From Borreliella chilensis (GTDB taxonomy: Bacteria > Spirochaetota > Spirochaetia > Borreliales > Borreliaceae): DNA of 64,000 nt. The DNA is taken from NCBI GenBank assembly GCA_000808095.1, contig CP009910.1:248001-312000 (forward strand), read 5' to 3'. Numbering within the stretch: position 1 is the stretch's first letter; each line of letters starts with the position of its first letter. The notes beneath the pieces were generated by a model. It had not been told where the DNA came from. It ran no database searches and worked only from the letters and a program-made list of their open reading frames with translations. This document shows positions 25,575 to 34,191 of this stretch, in pieces. Both the position numbers and the translations under genes were made by a program.

Positions 25575-26828
25575 CTACCTTAAATACTTCATGGGATTTT
25601 CGGTTTTGCCATTCTTAAAAATGGTAAAATGTAGGTGATTTCCTGTGCTATAGCCAGTACTTCCCATATAGCCTATTACCTCCCCCCTTACAACCCTTTT
25701 CCCAACTTTAACAGCAAAAGAATTCAAATGCGCATAAAGAGTTTGAAATCCATTACTGTGAGAAATAACAATATATTTCCCATACCCCCCCGCATTAAAT
25801 CCCACAGTTACAACAATACCCTCTCTTGAAGCTTTAATAGGGGTATTGGCTAAATTTGCAATATCTATCCCATTATGAAAGCTAATAACTCTTGTAAACG
25901 GGTCTGGTCGATAACCATATCCTGAAGTAATAACCCCTTGTACAGGATAAATAAAAGTCTCTCCCAACACCTCTTTTAACAAATCTTTGGGCAATCTTCC
26001 TCCAGGAATAAACAATTTTTGCCCTAAAAATAAAACTTCATTATCAAGATTATTAGAATCTAAAATATCTACCTTTGGAACATTATAAGCACTAGCTATA
26101 GACGATAGAGAGTCATTTTTTTTAACAATATAAACAATTCCTTTCATATTAGGAACTTTAATAACTGAATTTGGTTTAATATTTCTTACATCTTTAATTT
26201 CATTAAAAGAAATCAAAGTTTCACTGGTTATCTGATACCTAGCTGCAACATGAGAGAGTGTTTCTCCAGGCTTAATTTTATGGTCAAGAACTTTTAATAC
26301 AAAATTTTTTTTTAATCCAGGAACATTTTCTGAAATATTAGATTCAAGCAAATAACTACTAATTTGTGCTATATCTTGATCACTATAATATAAAAATGTA
26401 TCAATAAAATAATCTTTTGGCAAAGTAAGTCTATTTAAAAAAATATATGAACCGTAGTAAGAAAAAATGTTAATATAAAATGTTAATATAAAAATAAATA
26501 CTACTGCATTAAGCTTAAAAATAAGCTTGTAATTGAATTTAGCACTAAAAATGCCAAAAACTTTTTCTCTTAAGCTATTATAATAATATTTATATTCATA
26601 ATGATTAACATTTTGTATTTTAAACTTACTGAAAAATAAAAAAAACTTTTTTAAAAAAATCAAATCTTTTTTAAAAAAGTTTTTAAATTTGAAAACTTTT
26701 TTTCTTTTTTTACCAATATTTCTCATATTGGCAAAATCTTTCAATTCAAAATTGACATTCTTTTTGCTATTGAATAAAAAATGTTTTTTACGCTTTTCTA
26801 CCCTTTGCTTTTTTTTTGGTATAATCAT
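25575..26828 (-). CDS. LysM-M23 peptidoglycan endopeptidase
   Basis: This 417-residue membrane-anchored wall hydrolase has a strongly basic N terminus of about 100 residues, one transmembrane helix (about 105-130), two LysM wall-binding repeats (about 185-230 and 235-280) and a C-terminal M23 domain. Zinc motifs are intact in FHNGIDIAN, YAHLNSF and GNHLHFTIF. The long cytoplasmic poly-basic tail is unusual and could bind DNA or acidic lipids. No Shine-Dalgarno sequence precedes the ATG, and a TATAAT lies so close that the mRNA may begin only a few bases upstream. lepB diverges from it across 61 bases. Confidence 0.85.
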   Translation of the reverse strand: MIIPKKKQRVEKRKKHFLFNSKKNVNFELKDFANMRNIGKKRKKVFKFKNFFKKDLIFLKKFFLFFSKFKIQNVNHYEYKYYYNSLREKVFGIFSAKFNYKLIFKLNAVVFIFILTFYINIFSYYGSYIFLNRLTLPKDYFIDTFLYYSDQDIAQISSYLLESNISENVPGLKKNFVLKVLDHKIKPGETLSHVAARYQITSETLISFNEIKDVRNIKPNSVIKVPNMKGIVYIVKKNDSLSSIASAYNVPKVDILDSNNLDNEVLFLGQKLFIPGGRLPKDLLKEVLGETFIYPVQGVITSGYGYRPDPFTRVISFHNGIDIANLANTPIKASREGIVVTVGFNAGGYGKYIVISHSNGFQTLYAHLNSFAVKVGKRVVRGEVIGYMGSTGYSTGNHLHFTIFKNGKTENPMKYLR

Positions 26829-26841
26829 AACATGCTATTTC

Positions 26842-26847
26842 ATTATA
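26842..26847 (-). promoter_or_regulatory. Putative -10 element of the LysM-M23 gene
   Basis: A perfect TATAAT on the minus strand (26847 to 26842) ends 14 bases before the ATG at 26828. A start seven bases downstream would leave a leader of about six bases. The -35 region (CATTAA at 17-base spacing) is poor. Confidence 0.4.
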
Positions 26848-26889
26848 CAATAGAAAATTGCATTTTAATGAAAGCACCGTTTAAAAGTT

Positions 26890-27396
26890 ATGAGAATATT
26901 TAAAGCCCACAAATATGAACTCGCGTCAATTTTAACCGCTTCTATATTGCTAATAACCTTAATAAAGTTATTCTTATCATTTTACATAGTAAAAGGCGAA
27001 TCAATGTTACCAATAATATTGGAAAAATATTGGGTTGTAAGTTACAAATTTGCATATGGATTGAGACTTGAAAATCAACAAAAATATCTTTTTTTATGGA
27101 AAAATCCACAAAAAAATGAAATGGTACTTATTAAAGATCCTATAACAAATAAAATTGCCATCAAAAAAATTTTCGCAATTCCGGGAGAGGAATTTAAGCA
27201 AATAGAAAAAAACGAAATATACATACATCACTTAAACTTCAAAATAGATGAAAATATTTTAAAAAACAATACTAAAAAAATCCCCGATAACCACTATCTG
27301 GTCATAGGAGAAAATAAACAGACCTCATTAGACTCAAGAGATTATGGTTTTATAAAAATTGATAACATATTGGGAAAAATAATTTATTACTTTTAA
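26890..27396 (+). CDS. lepB: Type I signal peptidase
   Basis: This 168-residue S26 membrane protease removes signal peptides from exported proteins. One transmembrane helix (about residues 11-33) precedes the catalytic serine Ser38 in KGESMLP; the general base is Lys92 in KKIFAIPGE; the third conserved box is VIGENKQTSLDSRDYG. It is short, near the minimal size for the family. Borrelia is known to have other signal peptidase genes elsewhere. No strong ribosome site is visible. The gene is convergent with the DnaK homologue, 30 bases away, with no clear hairpin between them. Confidence 0.88.
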   Translation: MRIFKAHKYELASILTASILLITLIKLFLSFYIVKGESMLPIILEKYWVVSYKFAYGLRLENQQKYLFLWKNPQKNEMVLIKDPITNKIAIKKIFAIPGEEFKQIEKNEIYIHHLNFKIDENILKNNTKKIPDNHYLVIGENKQTSLDSRDYGFIKIDNILGKIIYYF

Positions 27397-27426
27397 AAAC
27401 CAAATCTATCTTATTCTTCTTAATAT

Positions 27427-28896
27427 TTAATCTACAACACTTGTAAAAGTATTTGAAAGACTGTCTTTTGCTACATTATCAGATGAACTTGTAATTTTTA
27501 TTTCAATAAAGTTGGAAGAATTTGTCTCCAAATCTTTTGCATTAACACTTAAAATACCGCTTTCATTTAAAGTAAAAAGCACCTCTATTTTAGGAATTCC
27601 TTTTAAAGCTTTTTGAATATTGCCAAAAGAAAACCTACCTATAGAATAATTCAAAGAAGCTTTTTTATATTCACCTTGAAGTATATGGATCTCAATTTCA
27701 TCTTGATAATCATTGGTAGTAGTAAATAATTTGCTCTTAGAAATTGGTAAAGCAGTATTTCTCTCTATTAAAGTAAAGAATTCATTATCCCTTATCTCAA
27801 GTCCAAGAGAATAAGGGGTCACATCTTTAAATTTAATAACAGAATCGTTTCTAGAAAGACTAAAAGCGTGAATGCTTGCTCCAATAGCTACAACTTCATC
27901 TTGATTTAAAGCATCTAAAATTGCAACAGAAGGAAAAGATTCCTTTAAAACTCTTTCAATCAAAGGAATCCTTGTTGAGCCACCAGAGAGTATAATTTTT
28001 GAAACACTATTAATATCAACCCCAGAATCAACAATACATTCCATAGATAACTGAATAGTTTTGTCAACATATTCACTTATCATTGAATTAAATTCATTCC
28101 TTTTAAGTTTATAATTCAAATGCTTACCATCAAGAAAAAGCAAAGTAATGTCAACTTCTTCCATAATAGATAAATTTTTTTTGCCCTCTTCAATTCGTTC
28201 TCTTAACTGCTCAAGAAGAAAAATATCTTCCAAATTAAAATCAGGATATTCATTTTTAAAACTATCTAAAACATGCTTTTCTATGATTTTATTAAAATCA
28301 TTTCCTCCAAGACGGCTTTGTCCTTTAACTGAAAGAACAGTATAAGTATCGCTTTGCTTTTCCATAAGAGTCACATCAAAAGTTCCACCCCCAAGATCAT
28401 AAATAAGAAAAATTCCATCAATCTGTCTTTCAAAGGCATACGCAATAGCAGCTGCTGTTGGCTCATTAAGTATTGCCTTACAATTCAAACCAGCAAGATT
28501 TGCAGCCTCAACAACACCTCTTCTTTGAACCTCGGAAAAATATGCAGGAACCGTTATTACAGCATTTTCAATTTCTTCATCTAAAAATTTTTCAGCATTC
28601 CTTTTGACGCTAGATAGCAAATGGGCTGAAATGTATTCTGCTCTATAAAATTCACCACCTACTTTATAAAAAGCATTAGAACCTATATTAGTTTTAAAAT
28701 CATAGAATGTTTTTTGAGGATTAACTAATATTTGATTCTTAGCAGCACTTCCAACAAGAACATCCTTATCTAAAAAAGAGACAATAGAAGGGGTCATTCG
28801 CTCACCCCTTTCATTTAATATTATCTTAGAACTAACATCAAAATACGACGCTACAGTATTTGTAGTTCCAAGATCAATACCTATCCATTTTTTCAT
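27427..28896 (-). CDS. Short DnaK/Hsp70 homologue lacking the C-terminal lid
   Basis: This 489-residue Hsp70-family protein starts at the ATG at 28896, eight bases after GGGGAGG; an upstream TTG gives an implausible extension. The nucleotide-binding domain is complete, with GIDLGTTNTV, IYDLGGGTFDV and a third phosphate loop around ILSGGSTRIP. A beta substrate-binding domain follows (about 375-485), but the helical lid of a full DnaK (about 630 residues) is absent. It may be a specialised chaperone rather than the main DnaK. Its first 23 bases overlap the gene for a coiled-coil membrane protein, and it ends the minus-strand flagellar run. Confidence 0.85.
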   Translation of the reverse strand: MKKWIGIDLGTTNTVASYFDVSSKIILNERGERMTPSIVSFLDKDVLVGSAAKNQILVNPQKTFYDFKTNIGSNAFYKVGGEFYRAEYISAHLLSSVKRNAEKFLDEEIENAVITVPAYFSEVQRRGVVEAANLAGLNCKAILNEPTAAAIAYAFERQIDGIFLIYDLGGGTFDVTLMEKQSDTYTVLSVKGQSRLGGNDFNKIIEKHVLDSFKNEYPDFNLEDIFLLEQLRERIEEGKKNLSIMEEVDITLLFLDGKHLNYKLKRNEFNSMISEYVDKTIQLSMECIVDSGVDINSVSKIILSGGSTRIPLIERVLKESFPSVAILDALNQDEVVAIGASIHAFSLSRNDSVIKFKDVTPYSLGLEIRDNEFFTLIERNTALPISKSKLFTTTNDYQDEIEIHILQGEYKKASLNYSIGRFSFGNIQKALKGIPKIEVLFTLNESGILSVNAKDLETNSSNFIEIKITSSSDNVAKDSLSNTFTSVVD

Positions 28897-29395
28897 GAAT
28901 ACCTCCCCTATGTATTGAAACAATTAACTCAACCTCACCTAAATCTAACTTAAACTTTTTAGCAATAGCTTCAAAAGATACACCCTGCTCATGGAGTAAA
29001 ATAACCTGATTGCGGACATTATAACTTTCTTTTATTATATTTTTTTCAATAGTAGGTATGGAATAATCCAAATTGCTTTTATAAATTCCATCACTCTTAG
29101 ACCCAAAATTAGAAGAACTATTTACAGGCATAGAACTATTGTTAAACCCTAACAACCTCTGATCAAGAATTTCGATTCTCTCATCAACCTCTTTAATAAT
29201 TCTATTTAAACTTTCAATTTTTATTTCAATAATATTTATATTTCTATCAGTAGCTTGATTAATCTCAATAATTGTTTTATCTACCTCGCTTTTGAACTTT
29301 CTGAGTATGCTATTAGATTTTATTTTCAAATTAATATAAACATGAAAATATATAAAAATAAATATAATTAAAATAAGATAAAAAACAATAAACAT
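28874..29395 (-). CDS. Membrane-anchored coiled-coil protein with C-terminal HTH-like segment
   Basis: This 173-residue protein has an N-terminal transmembrane helix (about residues 2-22), a coiled coil (about 30-85, heptad-like I/L/E pattern), a polar linker and a C-terminal helix-turn-helix-like segment (GVSFEAIAKKFKLDLGEVEL). Similar small anchored proteins occur at the ends of flagellar operons in other bacteria. It overlaps the DnaK homologue start by 23 bases. No enzymatic motif is visible; function unknown. Confidence 0.6.
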   Translation of the reverse strand: MFIVFYLILIIFIFIYFHVYINLKIKSNSILRKFKSEVDKTIIEINQATDRNINIIEIKIESLNRIIKEVDERIEILDQRLLGFNNSSMPVNSSSNFGSKSDGIYKSNLDYSIPTIEKNIIKESYNVRNQVILLHEQGVSFEAIAKKFKLDLGEVELIVSIHRGGIHEKMDRY

Positions 29396-29413
29396 ATAAA
29401 GCCTTAAGACATC

Positions 29414-29716
29414 TTATCTCTTAACATTAACATTTTTACCGACTTTAGGATCTTCAAATTTATCAGAATATAAGCCAAGCATTACCTTATCTTCATTCTT
29501 ATTTTTTTTAACTGGAAACGAAAGCAAAAAATCATCCTCAACTTTACTAGCTGAACATACATTGGTAACTTCAGAATCAGTATGATAATCTCTTAAAAAT
29601 CTAAATCTAGCATTTTTATTAATTTTTGATCTCTTGCGCTTTTCATCTTCACTTAAAAATTGCCAAGTCTTTAAATAACCGTCAACAGACATTTTAAAAA
29701 CTTCAAATGTATTCAT
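29414..29716 (-). CDS. Small hypothetical protein
   Basis: This 100-residue soluble, highly charged protein has no signal peptide or recognisable motif; the N-terminal 50 residues look helical (MSVDGYLKTWQFLSEDEKRK). AAGGA is seven bases before the ATG, and it sits in the tight operon between the FapA-like gene (24-base gap) and the coiled-coil gene (18-base gap). Its position supports a real gene with a flagellar or envelope-related role, which is inference. Confidence 0.6.
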   Translation of the reverse strand: MNTFEVFKMSVDGYLKTWQFLSEDEKRKRSKINKNARFRFLRDYHTDSEVTNVCSASKVEDDFLLSFPVKKNKNEDKVMLGLYSDKFEDPKVGKNVNVKR

Positions 29717-29740
29717 ATAAAAATCCTTATTAAATATTAT

Positions 29741-31645
29741 TCACCTAGATTTGAAAGGAATATAGGTCATAACTTTAATATAATTGTCATCCTCTACAAA
29801 AGTGACATTACTGTAATCTTTTGAAAGCTCATAAAAAGCATTCTTAATGTATAGCTTAACGCCTGAGTAAGCTATATTTTCAACAGAAACTTTGCCCTCT
29901 ATCTTAGTATTCTCAAGCTCATTCTGCAAATCAATTTGCTTAGCTTCTATCATTTTTATTTCCGTACGAAGAATTTTGCTCTCATTAACAAATTCATTGT
30001 AACTGTCAATCTTTAAAGATTTTTCTGACTTATCTGTAATAAACAAAATATTTTTTTTTAAAGCAACAATATCTTTAGTTAAAACTTCTAACCGCTTTTC
30101 AATTTTTTCAAGATGATTAGTAAACCTAGTTAGCAAATCTTTAATTTCAGGATCATAGCCAACATCAATACAAGTTTCACAACTCCTATCAGAGCCAATA
30201 GAATAAGCTCTAACCTCTTCCTTAGCACAAACATTAGAACCGACTATTTTCGATTTCTTCCCGATACAAAGAACTCTCTTTTTAGAAGAAACTGAAGAAT
30301 TCACAATACCTCTTAAAACTTCAACTTCCCCACCACAATTTAAAGTTACATTTTCTAAAAACTTAGACTTAATATTACCCTGTGCATAAATCTTAGAATC
30401 ACCCTTGCCATTAACACCACTATGGAAAATAATAGAGCCATCCGTTTTCAAATTGCACCGACCCACTAATCCTTTTACTTCTATTCCACTTTTAGCCATA
30501 ATATTATATCCATCTAAAACACTGCCTTGGACAATAACCATTCCATTATTCACTATATCTCCAGTAGCAGGCCCAACATCACCTTTGACTAAATAAATAT
30601 TATGAACAGATATTATACCATCTGAAACAGACATATATCCATTACACTTTGCTCTAATTTTATAATCATCTCTAAAAGTATTTTCGCCAATAATAAAATT
30701 AATATCCTGTCCACTCTCTGCTCTTAAAACTTTGCCAAAAACAGTATAACCATCTACTCCTTTCCCAAAAGGAACAATTCTGGCCAACTCTTCACCTTCA
30801 ACAACATTCCTAAATCCTATACTTGAAACCTCATACTCACAAAGCCTGCTATTTTCATCAACAATAAAATCAATATAAGAATCCTTACCCTTTACTGGCT
30901 CTAATCCTCTTGCAAGCTCAACAGGTTCCCCATAAACAGGGTAATCAACAAATTTTGCTACTCTATCCTTAAGTATTGCAGTATCTACTACCCCATATTT
31001 TCTAAGAATATTAAAAATATCTTGTGCAAAAATTTCTGCCCCATTAATTCCAGGTGTAGTAAATTCAATAGTAACTGACATTGAATTTTCTGATATTTGA
31101 ACCATCATTGTAACATTCTCAGAAGGATCAGATTCAAAATCAGCAATTTTTTCATAATAACCACTAGCATTCTCAACTATATCTTTTACAGTATCCTTGT
31201 CAAACTTTTCAATATTACTGTGCAATTCCAATTTGGAAAGAACATCTTGATACCTAATAGGAATTCCTTGACCTTTTGATGAGACAACCTTTAAAAATAT
31301 ACCTTTAGAAGATTTTCTGATAAAAAATTCACCGTCCGATGAAATCGTTTTTTCTTCTCCTGAATCATTTCTTGAATCAAGAGATACATTTGGTTTGCTA
31401 GAAGAATTTCTATAGGCAACTATCTTCCATTTTTTCCTTCCATATCCTAAGATACCATTACTACCTTTTAACAAAACTTCATAGTCCAATTCTTTATAAG
31501 GCACCGAAAGTTCTAAAGAAGCATCATTTAGAGCTTCTTCAAGAGTATCTGCTTCTATTTCCATCAAATCAACATGACTTTCTCTTTCCAAATAAGCTCG
31601 CATTTTATCACAAAGTTCAAAAAAATTTATATCCCTGCCTCCCAT
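29741..31645 (-). CDS. FapA-like protein (DUF342) with N-terminal Jag-N-type domain
   Basis: This cytoplasmic protein of 634 residues starts at the ATG at 31645, six bases after AAGGA; the ATG at 31649-31651 touches that site. Residues about 20-65 resemble the Jag_N domain (ADTLEEALNDASLEL, then GSNGILGYGRKKWKI). The centre and C-terminal half show the beta-helical DUF342/FapA repeat region (about 200-490) with GD, NG and VxGxV turns, then a coiled coil (about 500-580). FapA-type proteins are implicated in flagellar placement or assembly. It lies two bases after the stop of the small membrane protein, downstream of flhF and flhG. Confidence 0.75.
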   Translation of the reverse strand: MGGRDINFFELCDKMRAYLERESHVDLMEIEADTLEEALNDASLELSVPYKELDYEVLLKGSNGILGYGRKKWKIVAYRNSSSKPNVSLDSRNDSGEEKTISSDGEFFIRKSSKGIFLKVVSSKGQGIPIRYQDVLSKLELHSNIEKFDKDTVKDIVENASGYYEKIADFESDPSENVTMMVQISENSMSVTIEFTTPGINGAEIFAQDIFNILRKYGVVDTAILKDRVAKFVDYPVYGEPVELARGLEPVKGKDSYIDFIVDENSRLCEYEVSSIGFRNVVEGEELARIVPFGKGVDGYTVFGKVLRAESGQDINFIIGENTFRDDYKIRAKCNGYMSVSDGIISVHNIYLVKGDVGPATGDIVNNGMVIVQGSVLDGYNIMAKSGIEVKGLVGRCNLKTDGSIIFHSGVNGKGDSKIYAQGNIKSKFLENVTLNCGGEVEVLRGIVNSSVSSKKRVLCIGKKSKIVGSNVCAKEEVRAYSIGSDRSCETCIDVGYDPEIKDLLTRFTNHLEKIEKRLEVLTKDIVALKKNILFITDKSEKSLKIDSYNEFVNESKILRTEIKMIEAKQIDLQNELENTKIEGKVSVENIAYSGVKLYIKNAFYELSKDYSNVTFVEDDNYIKVMTYIPFKSR

Positions 31646-31647
31646 AT

Positions 31648-32115
31648 TCATTCCTTCTTGCTCATTAAAGTTTTAATAGCATCCGCAACAACTTTTGGAT
31701 CATTATCTTCAATAAATGCCATTTTTTTATTTTTGACATTTCCATTATTCATGTCTTCAGTCTCAAATTTATACTTTTTGACCTCTTCTATAAAATCAAC
31801 ACTACTATTGTTATTTTGAAGGCCTTCATAATTAGAATTTTGACTCTCATTAAAATCATTATTATAAGCCTTATTATCATCTTGAAACTTGTTTTCTATA
31901 TCACCAGGCAATTCTGTAGAAAAAAGATTAGATAAATATTTCTTATAGATAAACTCAATTAAAAGTCCAATAACGAAAAAAAATGCAAACTGCAAAACTG
32001 ATCTCACCAAGACTGTAAAAAATGACAAACCACAAAACAAACCTAAAACTGCAGAAATAAGCAATGCCGACACACTAGCTAATAAAATATATTTTAATTC
32101 TTTACTTACAAACAT
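31648..32115 (-). CDS. Two-helix membrane protein with FliF-like C-terminal tail (orthologue reported as atypical Hfq)
   Basis: This 155-residue protein has two hydrophobic helices (about residues 9-28 and 38-58), an Asn/Asp/Glu-rich linker (about 70-130) and a short C-terminal motif at 137-152, DNDPKVVADAIKTLMS. That tail closely resembles the C-terminal end of enterobacterial FliF, which binds FliG, and more weakly the FliF tail in this window (P554-K567). From memory, the B. burgdorferi gene at this locus (BB0268) has been reported to encode an Hfq RNA chaperone; I see no Sm1/Sm2 pattern and the two membrane helices are unexpected for Hfq. It is six bases after flhG. Function should be regarded as open. 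Confidence 0.6.
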   Translation of the reverse strand: MFVSKELKYILLASVSALLISAVLGLFCGLSFFTVLVRSVLQFAFFFVIGLLIEFIYKKYLSNLFSTELPGDIENKFQDDNKAYNNDFNESQNSNYEGLQNNNSSVDFIEEVKKYKFETEDMNNGNVKNKKMAFIEDNDPKVVADAIKTLMSKKE

Positions 32116-32121
32116 AATGCC

Positions 32122-33009
32122 CTATTCCACACCAAAAAATCTTAATATAAAACCTATAACACCCCTTCTCTTCCTACTATCTAGAGAAACCTCTTCAAGA
32201 GTAGCAATAATAGAATCAAGACAATAACTAGCTTTGCTATTTGGATTTACCAAAACAAAAGGCTTTTGTTTGAAAACAGAGCTTCTAATGTTTTGATCCT
32301 CATAAATATATCCCAAATAATCAATATTTAAATTTAAAAATTGTCCTGAAATATCTATAACTTTTTTGGCAACCCCCTTAGCCTCACTAACATTAGCTAC
32401 TCTGTTGACAATAAGTCTTAAATTTTTTAAATTTTCCATCTTATAAGACAAAACCTTTATTATCCCATAAGCATCGGTAATCGAAGTAGGCTCTGGAGTC
32501 GTAACAATAACAACATCATCACTGGAAAGCAAAAATGAGATAACTTGCCTTGAAATCCCAGCACTAGTATCTATTACAACTATATCATATTCATATATTT
32601 TTAATAGTTCTTTTATAAATTTATTAACATCAATATCAGAAAGATCTAAAAGCTCCATTGTACCAGAAGCACCGGCTAAAAGATCAATATTGTACTCTGT
32701 TTTTGTTATCACCTCTCTAATATCACGACTTTGAGCAATCATGTGATATATACTATACTTAGGAATAACTCCAAGTAAAATATTAACATTAGCCATTCCA
32801 ATATCAGCATCAAGTATTAGCACCTTCTTGCCAAGCTCAGCGTATTTAAGAGCAAGTCCAATTGCAATATTGCTTTTGCCAACACCACCTTTACCACTAC
32901 TAACAGCAATAAATCTTGTTTTACTGTTTTGAACTTTCTCATCAACTGAAAAATTAAATTTACCATTTAATCTCATCATATCTCGCAAACTTTGAGCTTG
33001 ATCTTCCAT
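32122..33009 (-). CDS. flhG: FlhG (YlxH/FleN) MinD-like ATPase, flagellar number regulator
   Basis: This 295-residue ParA/MinD-family ATPase has the deviant Walker [10 protein letters not shown] (about residues 38-46), the DADIGMANV switch and VIDTSAGIS. FlhG restrains FlhF GTPase and sets flagellar number and polar placement. The N-terminal SLRDMM segment resembles the DQAxxLR motif that activates FlhF. It lies 11 bases after flhF; AAGGA precedes the ATG. Confidence 0.92.
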   Translation of the reverse strand: MEDQAQSLRDMMRLNGKFNFSVDEKVQNSKTRFIAVSSGKGGVGKSNIAIGLALKYAELGKKVLILDADIGMANVNILLGVIPKYSIYHMIAQSRDIREVITKTEYNIDLLAGASGTMELLDLSDIDVNKFIKELLKIYEYDIVVIDTSAGISRQVISFLLSSDDVVIVTTPEPTSITDAYGIIKVLSYKMENLKNLRLIVNRVANVSEAKGVAKKVIDISGQFLNLNIDYLGYIYEDQNIRSSVFKQKPFVLVNPNSKASYCLDSIIATLEEVSLDSRKRRGVIGFILRFFGVE

Positions 33010-33020
33010 TATAACTTTCC

Positions 33021-34187
33021 TTAATAATAAGATTTACTTTTTATCTTCTTAATAAACTCTGCATCATCGCTTATTCTATAGCCATTTATTCTTCTAATAA
33101 AAGTAAGTGGTTCTGCAACACTGATATTATGAGGAACAATTTGTCCATCTGTAACATAAGAAACTACTTTTTTCATTTCATGAATCAAACTTATTAAATT
33201 ACCAACACAAGTGGTTTCATCCACTTTGGTAAAAATCACAGTTTTATAATTAAAAGGAGAAAATTGGTGAAATATTTCTTTCACATCTGATGTCTTTGTA
33301 GTAGAACTCACAGCCAAATGAAATTCGGCATCTCTTCCACAAGCATTAAGAAGCTCCTTCATCTCAGCAAGTTTCATAAAATCTTTAGGACTTTTCCCAA
33401 TTGTATCAACAAGTATAAGATCAAAATCCTTTGAATCAGTAATTTCATCTTTTAAATCCTTAAAAGACTCAATTGCTCTGACTGGAATGCCCATAATGTC
33501 ACCATAGGTTTGAATTTGCTTTTTAGCACCAATACGATAATTATCAATAGTAATAATCTTAATATTCAAACTCTTAGATTCTCCATTAATACCATAAATT
33601 GCTGCAAGTTTTGCAATTGTGGTAGTTTTTCCGACACCTGTTGGACCAACTAAAATAAAAACCCTTTTCTTAAGATCATCGATAATAGATCCTGAGCATT
33701 TAATTGTCTTTGCAATATACAAAACAACATCTTCTCTAACTCTCTCATAATCATCAAGATCCGACAAACTAAATTCTCTCTTAATAAACTCATTAATGTC
33801 TTTAATATAACTTTCGGAAAAATCATTTTCTCTTAAAATATCTTCAATTTTTGTAATTGTTGGATGATTAATATTTTCTTTTTTATGAGCAAGCTCTGTC
33901 TTAAGAGACTTTACTTCCTTAAGTACATCTTCAATTGAAGAATTTTCTTCTCTTTTAATGCTTTGAAGAATCTTTCGCTTTTCATCTTCAACATTAATCT
34001 GCTGATTACCAATGTCATATCTAACATAACCTGAAACTTCAACCCAATCTTTGCTAAACAAACCTAAAATTCCTCCATGAGGAACTGTTTTATAAGTCAT
34101 GACCCTAGCATTCTTGCCATATTTTTTCTTAATTATTTCTATAACTTCATTATAGGTTGGACCTTTTTCTGTAAAATATTGAACCAT
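33021..34187 (-). CDS. flhF: FlhF signal-recognition-type GTPase
   Basis: This 388-residue SRP-family GTPase directs the position and number of flagella. The N-terminal B domain (about 1-75) carries [13 protein letters not shown]; an N-type helical region follows, and the G domain has [10 protein letters not shown] and [10 protein letters not shown] use the ATG at 34187; an upstream in-frame TTG at 34202 overlaps the flhA stop and has AGAGG only one base away. The gene starts four bases after flhA ends, and flhG follows. Confidence 0.93.
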   Translation of the reverse strand: MVQYFTEKGPTYNEVIEIIKKKYGKNARVMTYKTVPHGGILGLFSKDWVEVSGYVRYDIGNQQINVEDEKRKILQSIKREENSSIEDVLKEVKSLKTELAHKKENINHPTITKIEDILRENDFSESYIKDINEFIKREFSLSDLDDYERVREDVVLYIAKTIKCSGSIIDDLKKRVFILVGPTGVGKTTTIAKLAAIYGINGESKSLNIKIITIDNYRIGAKKQIQTYGDIMGIPVRAIESFKDLKDEITDSKDFDLILVDTIGKSPKDFMKLAEMKELLNACGRDAEFHLAVSSTTKTSDVKEIFHQFSPFNYKTVIFTKVDETTCVGNLISLIHEMKKVVSYVTDGQIVPHNISVAEPLTFIRRINGYRISDDAEFIKKIKSKSYY

Positions 34188-34191
34188 AATA

